From positions 1-14,037 of the forward strand of contig CAZJJK010000092.1 of NCBI GenBank assembly GCA_964546285.1: 14,037 bases of DNA. Direction: 5' to 3'. The notes under the pieces are model-generated. The model ran no database searches. It was not told the origin of the DNA and saw only the letters and a program-made list of their open reading frames with translations. Position numbers and translations under genes: made by a program. Of the stretch, positions 6,896 through 11,992 are shown one piece after another; within the stretch, counting starts at the first letter, position 1, and each line of letters starts with the position of its first letter. This stretch comes from CAZJJK01 sp964546285. Lineage in GTDB: Bacteria; Spirochaetota; Spirochaetia; Treponematales; Breznakiellaceae.

Positions 6896-6911
6896 CAAAG
6901 GGTACAATCGC

Positions 6912-7628
6912 GTGAAGCAAAGGCAGTTTAAGCTGGGAGCTCTCTGGTTCCCGCTCTTTGTGGCGCTTGTCGCCGCTGTTCTATGGTATTGGCGTGATCC
7001 GATATTCGCCGTTTTCGGCTCGCGCGAACGGGTTAAGGCCTTTGTTGAAGCTGCCGGCGCCTGGGGGCCCGTGGTTTTTATCGGCTTGCAAGTGGTCCAG
7101 GTAGTCATTTTTGTGCTGCCTGGCGAGATTGTGCAGATCGCGGGGGGCTATCTTTTTGGCGTTCTAGAAGGCAGCTTGCTGAGCGTTCTTGGCATCGCGA
7201 TCGGGTCTATGTTGGATTTTATGGTGGCCCGCGTTTTAGGCCGCCGTTTTGTCGTCAGCCTTTTTGGCGAGGCTAAGTTGGAAAAATTCGCCGCCATCAA
7301 CGATTCTCCAAGGTCTGAGGCGGCGTTTTTTTTATTGTTCGTTATTCCTGGCCTGCCTAAAGACGCGCTTTGCTTTATCGCGGGCTTATCGCCGCTGAAG
7401 CCTGGCGTTTTTCTCGCTGTGTCTATGATAGGACGTTTACCGGGGATAGTTGGCAGCGCCTTGATGGGCTCCGCCGCGTTGGAAGGCCGGATAGCCCTGT
7501 TCGCGGGCGTGGCGATAGCGGCGGCGGTCCTTTTCGCGTTAGGTTTATGGTTTCGCGATAGTATCCATAACTCCATCGTCTCCCTCTTTCATCGACACCG
7601 TGGCGAGCCAAAAAAAACGCGGGATTAG
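6912..7628 (+). CDS. TVP38/TMEM64 (SNARE-associated/DedA-like) integral membrane protein
   Basis: The product is 238 residues from the GTG at 6912, chosen because AAAGGG (6897-6902) precedes it and the first membrane helix begins soon after (LWFPLFVALVAAVLWYW, about 11-27). The family core is clear: an amphipathic/re-entrant segment V-L-P-G-E-I-V-Q-I-A-G-G-Y-L-F-G (68-83), then G-S-M-L-D-F-M-V-A-R-V-L-G-R-R (about 98-112), then I-P-G-L-P-K-D-A-L-C-F-I-A-G (135-148), and further hydrophobic segments to about 222. The C-terminus is basic (HRHRGEPKKTRD) and should face the cytoplasm. Members of this superfamily (DedA, VTT) are linked to lipid transport or scrambling and membrane homeostasis; the substrate here is unknown. 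A TACAAT just before the start (6903-6908) is probably not a promoter. It is divergent from carD. Confidence 0.88.
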   Translation: MKQRQFKLGALWFPLFVALVAAVLWYWRDPIFAVFGSRERVKAFVEAAGAWGPVVFIGLQVVQVVIFVLPGEIVQIAGGYLFGVLEGSLLSVLGIAIGSMLDFMVARVLGRRFVVSLFGEAKLEKFAAINDSPRSEAAFFLLFVIPGLPKDALCFIAGLSPLKPGVFLAVSMIGRLPGIVGSALMGSAALEGRIALFAGVAIAAAVLFALGLWFRDSIHNSIVSLFHRHRGEPKKTRD

Positions 7629-7661
7629 AGCCGCCCCTTCTCTATACAAAACGGCTGTTTT
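7629..7661 (+). terminator. weak terminator candidate after the TVP38-type gene
   Basis: AGCCG (7629-7633) can pair with CGGCT (7652-7656) across an 18-nt loop, and GTTTT follows. The stem is short and the loop long, so this is a tentative call based on position just after the stop codon. Confidence 0.3.
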
Positions 7662-7687
7662 GGACTATGTTTTCTCCATCCTATTAG
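7660..7687 (+). promoter_or_regulatory. possible tRNA-Arg promoter
   Basis: TTGGAC (7660-7665) and TATTAG (7682-7687) are spaced by 16 bp, with the predicted start about 19 bases before the tRNA. Just downstream TTAGGTCGA occurs twice in tandem (7684-7692 and 7694-7702), a 10-bp period of unknown meaning. The match is moderate. Confidence 0.35.
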
Positions 7688-7712
7688 GTCGATTTAGGTC
7701 GACATATAGAAC

Positions 7713-7786
7713 GATCCGGTAGCTCAGCAGGATAGAGCGGCTGCCTCCTAAGCAGCAGGTCGCCCGTTCGAATCGGGTTCGGATCA
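7713..7786 (+). tRNA. tRNA-Arg, anticodon CCT (reads AGG)
   Basis: The 74-nt cloverleaf folds by eye. The acceptor stem GATCCGG pairs with TCGGATC (one G-U). The D-stem is GCTC/GAGC. The anticodon stem is GCTGC/GCAGC around the loop C-T-C-C-T-A-A, with anticodon CCT. The T-stem is GCCCG/CGGGT with loop TTCGAAT. The discriminator base is A, and the CCA end is not encoded, so it must be added after transcription. The repeat element at 7803 begins 16 bp downstream. Confidence 0.95.
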
Positions 7787-7802
7787 ATCAGCCCTTTACG
7801 CC

Positions 7803-7898
7803 TAGTGTCCCGAAGCTTTGGTTTTTCCCTATGAAAGCACAAACGAAAGCTGGAATAAATATCAGATACTAAAAGAGCCGTTGCCAAAAGTTTGGGAC
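7803..7898. repeat. MITE-like inverted-repeat element downstream of the tRNA (family A, degenerate)
   Basis: The left end (7803-7825) reads TAGTGTCCCGAAGCTTTGG followed by TTTT. The right end (about 7880-7898) reads CCAAAAGTTTGGGACGCTT. The ends are complementary at 14 of 18 positions; counting two G-U pairs, 16 of 18 can pair as RNA. The left end is 20/23 identical to the left end of the element at 13440, so this is a recurring sequence. It lies between the tRNA and the 3' end of the convergent ferritin-like gene and may act as a terminator hairpin for both. No gene is seen in it. Confidence 0.5.
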
Positions 7899-7911
7899 GC
7901 TTGATAGCGCC

Positions 7912-8211
7912 TCAATTGGAAAGGAATTCTTCTTCCACCTCTTTAGCGCCTTCATCGTAAAAGCCCTGCTCGGACGGTTCGAGCTCATGGAGCAAGCGTA
8001 AAAATTCTCCCGCGTGCACCTTTTCCTCATCGGCTATATCGATAAGCACCTTTTGCGCCAGCTCGTTATCGGTGGATTCCGCAATTTCCTGGTATAGCTG
8101 AACGGCTTCGTATTCAGCCGCTATCATCATGCGAATGGATCGAACCAATTCCTGATGGGTTAGTTTACGATCGCTCTTCTTGACGCTGAAAGGGTTTCCA
8201 AATTCTGGCAT
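7912..8211 (-). CDS. encapsulated-ferritin-like (rubrerythrin superfamily) iron protein
   Basis: The product is 99 residues. The ATG at 8211 is preceded by AAGGAGA. Its start MPEFGNPF and overall length resemble the short, encapsulin-associated ferritin-like proteins, half-size ferritins that form a diiron centre at a dimer interface. Helix 1 carries Glu33 (A-A-E-Y-E-A), and helix 2 carries Glu63 and His66 in D-E-E-K-V-H. This matches the E/E-x-x-H metal ligands of encapsulated ferritin, shifted by one. The C-terminal tail (EGAKEVEEEFLSN) is acidic and does not show an obvious encapsulin targeting peptide. The shell gene usually adjacent to such genes is not in the window. The likely role is iron oxidation/storage or peroxide protection. 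It appears to be a single-gene unit. Confidence 0.8.
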   Translation of the reverse strand: MPEFGNPFSVKKSDRKLTHQELVRSIRMMIAAEYEAVQLYQEIAESTDNELAQKVLIDIADEEKVHAGEFLRLLHELEPSEQGFYDEGAKEVEEEFLSN

Positions 8212-8241
8212 GGCGGTCTCCTTCGCTTGAATTTAAAGTCG

Positions 8242-8268
8242 TTCGCGAAAGCCAGTCGCTTTCGCGAA
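8242..8268 (-). promoter_or_regulatory. perfect inverted repeat upstream of the ferritin-like gene
   Basis: TTCGCGAAAGC (8242-8252) and GCTTTCGCGAA (8258-8268) are perfect 11-bp arms around a 5-nt centre. Each arm contains the palindrome TTCGCGAA, so this is also two operator-like boxes 19 bp apart, centre to centre. It lies 31-57 bp upstream of the start codon. On the minus strand, very AT-rich promoter-like sequence (about 8283-8320) precedes it. It could be a leader hairpin or a repressor site. Confidence 0.55.
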
Positions 8269-8565
8269 AACCTCTCACGGTCTTATCTATATTTATATAC
8301 AATATATATAATAAATAATAACCGCTTTTGCCCTGCTTTACGAATTTCAAAAGGTAAAACTTTTGGGTTCGCCGCTTTTGACAGCGAGTTAATAAATCGG
8401 CTTTGTATAGGACAATTAGGAAACAGCATACGCGTAAACCACGGCTTTGTCAAAAACGGCGTATCAATAAAAAAATGCTAAAGCTCTCCAAAATCAAAAA
8501 GATATGAGTTATACTCTATAGCCTAAGCGTCCGCTGATCATAAATTTGGCGGCAGGGAGTTAAGC
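8269..8565. other. intergenic region, no convincing gene
   Basis: The first part (about 8280-8325) is strongly AT-rich and probably holds the promoter of the minus-strand ferritin-like gene. The right end holds TATACT (8510-8515), a possible -10 for the gene at 8566, with no good -35. An open frame of 84 codons crosses the region (8227-8481) but lacks a ribosome-binding site and has no recognisable product. An inverted repeat pair lies at 8370-8461 (separate entry). Confidence 0.5.
8370..8461. repeat. inverted repeat pair in the intergenic region
   Basis: CGCCGCTTTTGACA (8370-8383) and TGTCAAAAACGGCG (8448-8461) match as inverted repeats at 13 of 14 positions, 64 bp apart. Inside, CGGCTTTGT occurs twice as a direct repeat (8398-8406 and 8442-8450). 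It could be the ends of a small decayed element or a regulatory loop; no target duplication is obvious. Confidence 0.4.
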
Positions 8566-9729
8566 ATGCGTCGATCCGCGATCATCATCAGTGTTTTTTT
8601 TGTTTTAATCGCCTCAATCCTTAACGCTCAGGACAGCCGCTATTTTACCGATCGTTACCGTTCGGCGTATAACGCACGCCAACGTATGGCCGTTATCCGC
8701 GAAGCCGCCGACGCAAGGCCGGAAGGCGTCGGGGCGCTCTATGCCGAAGCCTTAGCCCAGCTCTTGCTTGAGGAACCTTCCGTTAAGCGCTCGGAAGATA
8801 GGGATGCGGCCGACGCCATGGCGCGGCTGCTCTGCGGCCTGCTCGGCGACGAGCATTATCTGCCGGCGGCTAAGGATCTTTGGCGGGTCGTCCAAAATCT
8901 AGCCAACCCTTTAGTCCGCGCCGACGCCTTGATAGCGCTGGGCCAAATGCGGGCGCTTGAGTATTTGGAAAAAATCAGTCTCCTGCTTCTTGACCTGAAT
9001 TTACAGCCGGGGACCGATCCAGAAGCGTCGGAAAAAGTAGCGTACGGCGCCGTACTCGGCCTGGAAAAATACCGGGATATAAACGGCTATGTGCCAGTCT
9101 TTTTGGCCGCTAATGGCTGGTATTCTGACCGTACCCGCAAGCAGGCGGAAGCCGCCCTAGCCGTGATTACCGACGATCCCACCACCGTACTCTTGCCGGT
9201 CATAGAAAGCGCCGCTTTCGATATACGGACTAAGGCCCTGGAGAAGGTGAACGCCTCTCAAGCGACGCCGGAAAATAAGACCAAGGCAGCGTTCGTCGGC
9301 TTGAGCCAAGGTTGGAAAATAGTCAGTTCCGAGGTGAAGTCCAAAACCGAACTGGCGGCCCTCCGCAAGACGGCCCTCGCCATACTGGCCGCCTACGGCT
9401 CCGGCGCCGAAGCCGTACCGCTTCTAAAAAATTCGTATGAAAGCGGCTATGATTTTGAGGAAAAAACCAGCGCCCTATCGGCCTTCGCGAAAAATCCCAG
9501 TGATGCGGCCGCCGTGGCCTTAAGCGCCTTCCTGACCGACCTAAACAAAAAACGGCAGGTAGACGCCGTCACCGCCGAGGACGACCGTTTGGTCCGAGCT
9601 CTCCTCCAAAACATGGGCACTAACGGCCATCCGGCCCTGAAAAGCGCCCTTCAGGACGTGGCTTATTTGGGTTGGACCAATCCCATCATGCAGTTGGCCA
9701 AAGACGCTATCGCTAAGTTGCGTAAATAA
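8566..9729 (+). CDS. exported HEAT-like repeat protein
   Basis: The product is 387 residues. GGGAG (8555-8559) precedes the ATG. The signal peptide is MRRSAIIISVFFVLIASILN, with likely cleavage after Ala21 (LNA before QDSRYF). The rest is almost wholly helical, built from Ala/Leu-rich helix pairs of HEAT/Armadillo type, for example LVRADALIALGQMRALEYL, KVAYGAVLGLEKYRD, RTKALEKVNAS and RKTALAILAAYGSGAEAVPLL. Such proteins are usually periplasmic scaffolds; similar exported HEAT proteins are common in spirochaetes. No catalytic motif is seen. Its TAA (9727-9729) lies inside the 10-bp duplication made by the insertion at 9733, so the element landed directly behind the gene without breaking it. 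Confidence 0.8.
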   Translation: MRRSAIIISVFFVLIASILNAQDSRYFTDRYRSAYNARQRMAVIREAADARPEGVGALYAEALAQLLLEEPSVKRSEDRDAADAMARLLCGLLGDEHYLPAAKDLWRVVQNLANPLVRADALIALGQMRALEYLEKISLLLLDLNLQPGTDPEASEKVAYGAVLGLEKYRDINGYVPVFLAANGWYSDRTRKQAEAALAVITDDPTTVLLPVIESAAFDIRTKALEKVNASQATPENKTKAAFVGLSQGWKIVSSEVKSKTELAALRKTALAILAAYGSGAEAVPLLKNSYESGYDFEEKTSALSAFAKNPSDAAAVALSAFLTDLNKKRQVDAVTAEDDRLVRALLQNMGTNGHPALKSALQDVAYLGWTNPIMQLAKDAIAKLRK

Positions 9730-9732
9730 AGC
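9723..9732. repeat. left copy of the 10-bp target-site duplication
   Basis: TAAATAAAGC is identical to 10063-10072. The two copies bracket the 330-bp element exactly, and this one contains the stop codon of the upstream gene. Confidence 0.8.
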
Positions 9733-10062
9733 TAACTGCTGCCAATTTTGTTGCAACCTAGTGCCGTTCATTTATATAAAAAGGAATACGGTTTTAATAT
9801 AGGCGCACGCTATCCTTTGGTACCGACTTATAATTGCCTGGCAGCTTAGCATTAAGCCACATTTGTTCTTCCAGTACTCTGTGTCAACATAAACATACGG
9901 CTAACCAATCCTGGACGTTCGGTTCTACAGTTTAATTATGGGACAAAAAAAGGCTTTGCTAGAGCCAGTTCTGCCTCTAGAGCTGTAAATAAAATTTTAG
10001 AAACCCATGTCGAATATGAAAAAATGCTTATAAATTTTTTCAACAGAATTGGCAGCAGTATA
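9733..10062. mobile_element. 330-bp MITE-like insertion with terminal inverted repeats (family B)
   Basis: The left end ACTGCTGCCAATTTTGTTG (9735-9753) and the right end CAACAGAATTGGCAGCAGT (10041-10059) are inverted repeats matching at 18 of 19 positions; the extreme ends are TA and ATA. Both ends are flanked by the perfect 10-bp direct repeat TAAATAAAGC, a clear target-site duplication. The interior is more AT-rich than the neighbouring genes and has no intact transposase, so the element is non-autonomous or a deletion remnant of a longer insertion sequence. The insertion family cannot be named; a duplication of about 10 bp limits it to families with long duplications. Removing the element restores the end of the gene at 8566 joined to the GC-rich hairpin at 10077. 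Confidence 0.8.
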
Positions 10063-10065
10063 TAA
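9856..10065 (+). pseudogene. possible coding remnant inside the insertion
   Basis: A frame of 69 sense codons without ATG, GTG or TTG near its beginning runs through the right half of the element and stops in the target duplication. It contains GTKKGFARASSASRAVNKIL and ETHVEYEKMLINFF, which look protein-like and Lys/Asn-richer than neighbouring genes. It may be the tail of a lost transposase or chance. No family is recognised. Confidence 0.25.
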
Positions 10066-10072
10066 ATAAAGC
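10063..10072. repeat. right copy of the 10-bp target-site duplication
   Basis: TAAATAAAGC is identical to 9723-9732. It also forms the A/T-rich tail (TTTATTTA on the minus strand) of the terminator for the minus-strand gene at 10111. Confidence 0.8.
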
Positions 10073-10102
10073 CGCCCCGGCGCGAGAGCCCCTCGGCGCC
10101 GG
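10063..10102 (-). terminator. terminator of the zincin-motif lipoprotein gene
   Basis: On the minus strand CCGGCGC (10102-10096) pairs with GCGCCGG (10083-10077) across a 12-nt loop. GGCGGC then TTTATTTA follow. The T-tract is imperfect and offset by six bases. It lies nine bases past the stop codon. Confidence 0.5.
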
Positions 10103-10110
10103 CTTATAGC

Positions 10111-11136
10111 CTAATCCGCCAGAGCCGCCAGGGCTTCCAGCCGTGAAGCCGCCGCCGCTAAAGCCGAAGGCTCGTGGACATAAACTAATTCGCCCGCGCG
10201 GCGAAGCTCCACCCGGTATGTCCCGCCTAAGCGCCGCGTCAGGTAATACCAGACGAAAGCCTCGGCGAAGTCCTCCGCCCAATTACGGCTGCCGTAGAGC
10301 GAAACGAAGGGCGTGAGCGATAGGGCCTTGAACATCGCTGCCGCTTCGTCTATAGGCGCTAGAGCCTTCTTTCCCAAACCGTAAAACGATAATTGGGCGC
10401 GTCCCGCGAAATCGTGGGCGGCGACCGGCTTGTCGTAAGCCGCCCAAACACCCCGCGCAAAGGGAGTGGCGGCGGCGGCGAAGCCGAGTTCACTCAAATT
10501 CGGCTCCACAAAAGGCGTATAGCGCTTGGCGAAGTCGGCGATATGAGCGCCCTCATGCAATAGGACATAGAGAAGCGCCGCGCGGCCTTCGCCGGCGATC
10601 ACCGTAAGATCGATATGATTAGCCGTGTCCGACGCCGCCGGCGCGAAGGCGGAGCGTTCGCGGAAAGTAAGCCACTCGGACAGCGACCGTTCAAGCGCCT
10701 CCGGGTTAATGACCATGACGGAGAACAAGGCAGCGGCCTCATCCAGAACGTAATCCGCCATACCTCCGCCGATAAAGCCATTGACGAAATAAAAAGCGAT
10801 AAGAGTTCTCTCAAAAACGGATATCAAAGCGGGTGGAAGCAGGGCTAGGCAATCCGCGAAAAGCCGCTTTTCCGTTTCCGACAGCCGATGCTCGGCGTAG
10901 TAATCCACGCCATCCATTTGGTTCAGATAAGCGATGAAGAAAGAAGGAACCGGACCGCATCGCTCCAATAGGGGAGAGGACGGATCGAAATTATAGCTGG
11001 ACAGACGTTTGGCGGGTATGGCCGCCAGTTTTTGTTGGAGGGTCGCCTTGGGCGCGGCGGAGCAGGCGGCCAAGCCTAGCGCTATGACGGAAAACCCGAG
11101 AGCAAGCAAGCGGCTGCTTTTTTTCATCAGTTTCAT
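10111..11136 (-). CDS. lipoprotein with an HExxH zincin motif, putative metallopeptidase
   Basis: The product is 341 residues. GGAG lies six bases before the ATG at 11136. The signal peptide ends with lipobox L-A-A-C (Cys25). At 190-201 the chain reads Y-V-L-L-H-E-G-A-H-I-A-D, a canonical HExxH zinc-binding helix (His194, Glu195, His198) with flanking hydrophobics as in zincin peptidases. About 90 residues later N-W-A-E-D-F-A-E-A-F (285-294) supplies Glu288 or Glu292 as a plausible third zinc ligand. The segment before the motif (NHIDLTVIAGEGRAALLYV) fits the upper beta strand of the fold. The protein should be lipid-anchored outside the cytoplasm. Substrate and exact family are not recognisable. 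It has its own promoter and terminator, so it is a single-gene unit. Confidence 0.8.
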   Translation of the reverse strand: MKLMKKSSRLLALGFSVIALGLAACSAAPKATLQQKLAAIPAKRLSSYNFDPSSPLLERCGPVPSFFIAYLNQMDGVDYYAEHRLSETEKRLFADCLALLPPALISVFERTLIAFYFVNGFIGGGMADYVLDEAAALFSVMVINPEALERSLSEWLTFRERSAFAPAASDTANHIDLTVIAGEGRAALLYVLLHEGAHIADFAKRYTPFVEPNLSELGFAAAATPFARGVWAAYDKPVAAHDFAGRAQLSFYGLGKKALAPIDEAAAMFKALSLTPFVSLYGSRNWAEDFAEAFVWYYLTRRLGGTYRVELRRAGELVYVHEPSALAAAASRLEALAALAD

Positions 11137-11156
11137 CGTAGACTCCGATAAGGACG

Positions 11157-11165
11157 ATTATATCA
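11157..11165 (-). promoter_or_regulatory. extended -10 promoter of the zincin-motif lipoprotein gene
   Basis: On the minus strand TGATATAAT (11165-11157) is a perfect extended -10 (TG-n-TATAAT). The -35 position has TTAAAG (11185-11180, spacing 17), a weak match that extended -10 promoters tolerate. Transcription would start near 11150, about 14 bases before the ATG, leaving room for the GGAG site. Confidence 0.65.
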
Positions 11166-11202
11166 CGCGGAGCGCGCGGCTTTAACTCGATCAGCATGAA
11201 AT

Positions 11203-11224
11203 AAATCAAAGCTTCGGAGCACTA
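11203..11224. repeat. solo copy of the family A repeat motif
   Basis: The motif AAATCAAAGCTTCGGAGCACT is followed by A, and matches the reverse complement of 7803-7825 at 19 of 22 positions; the match extends two more bases (CACTAGG). No convincing partner is seen within 150 bp. It lies between the divergent genes at 11136 and 11270. Confidence 0.45.
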
Positions 11225-11234
11225 GGGGCCGATC

Positions 11235-11264
11235 TTGCCGCGCGGCCCGCCCAGCGTCTACAAT
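11235..11264 (+). promoter_or_regulatory. promoter of the LysE-family gene, likely leaderless transcript
   Basis: TTGCCG (11235-11240) and TACAAT (11259-11264) are separated by 18 bp. Transcription would begin at or next to the A of the ATG at 11270. No ribosome-binding site precedes that ATG, which agrees with a leaderless mRNA. Confidence 0.45.
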
Positions 11265-11269
11265 GGCGC

Positions 11270-11965
11270 ATGCCTCAACTCGCGCTTATTTTCGGCATCT
11301 CCTTCATGGTGGCCCTGTCCGGCGCCTTATCGCCTGGACCGCTTTTTACCTATACCGTTATGGAAGCTGGCCGCGACCGTCGGCGGGGTTGGCTGGTTGG
11401 TGTCAAGGTAATCGCCGGTCATGCCATCCTGGAAGCCGTTATACTGGCGGCTCTTTTAGCCGGTCTTAAAAACCTGCTTTCCTCCACCGCCGTTCGGCTG
11501 GGTATCGGCGCCCTTGGCGCCCTTGCCTTGCTTTATTTTGGCCTATTGGGTGTGGTAGGAGCTATCCGTGAGCTGCGAAAGCCGCCGCGGGAGCTTGAAA
11601 ACGGCGAACAAATAAACGACGACGCGGCCAAAGCCGTCTCTCTTTTTACGGGCCGCCCCGTTCTTGGCGGTTTGACTATAAGTATGTCCAATCCGTACTG
11701 GTGGATTTGGTGGGCTAGTTTTGGGGCCGCCATGATCGCCCGCTGGAACCTAAGCTTTGATACACCCGTAGCGAACCTCGTTTTTTGGCTTGGTCACGAG
11801 CTGGGCGATCTAGCCTGGTATCTTTTTGTGGCTATAGCTTCCAGCCTGGGCCTGTCGCGCCTTGATGGCAAGGCGCGGAGCGCCACTTACGGCTTTTTAT
11901 CGCTTATCATCTGCGGTTTCGGGCTTTGGATAGGCTGGGACACCCTTGGCTTCGCCTTGGCGTAG
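11270..11965 (+). CDS. LysE-family amino-acid exporter-like membrane protein
   Basis: The product is 231 residues, near the normal length of the LysE/RhtB family. The N-terminus matches the family: helix 1 with G-A-L-S-P-G-P-L-F-T-Y-T-V (18-30), followed by the loop EAGRDRRRGWLVGVKVIAGH. Hydrophobic segments fall near 5-25, 40-65, 75-97, 135-155, 163-190 and 203-228; a polar cytoplasmic loop (about 101-125) is typical. S-N-P-Y-W-W-I-W-W (139-147) corresponds to the N-P motif of the fourth region. LysE members export basic or neutral amino acids or related compounds; the substrate here cannot be told. The ATG at 11270 has no Shine-Dalgarno site; an ATG at 11263 is in another frame. It is convergent with the gene at 11993. 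Confidence 0.87.
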   Translation: MPQLALIFGISFMVALSGALSPGPLFTYTVMEAGRDRRRGWLVGVKVIAGHAILEAVILAALLAGLKNLLSSTAVRLGIGALGALALLYFGLLGVVGAIRELRKPPRELENGEQINDDAAKAVSLFTGRPVLGGLTISMSNPYWWIWWASFGAAMIARWNLSFDTPVANLVFWLGHELGDLAWYLFVAIASSLGLSRLDGKARSATYGFLSLIICGFGLWIGWDTLGFALA

Positions 11966-11992
11966 CGCGGCGACGCCAGGCTGTCCCGATTC

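Noticed and set aside
6903..6908. TACAAT as the promoter of the TVP38-type gene
   Set aside because: No -35 at suitable spacing, and its start point would fall inside the coding sequence.
8227..8481. Open frame of 84 codons on the plus strand
   Set aside because: No ribosome-binding site, it starts inside the ferritin-like gene's leader, low-complexity AT-rich middle, and no recognisable product.
11139..11224. Left partner (TAGACTCCGAT) for the solo motif at 11203
   Set aside because: The similarity needs a gap and overlaps the ribosome-binding site of the gene at 11136, which explains the sequence.
11747..11765. Copy of the family A motif inside the LysE-family gene as a separate mobile remnant
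   Set aside because: The reading frame and the membrane-protein pattern are intact across it, so it may be coincidence or a binding site; mentioned only as supporting observation.
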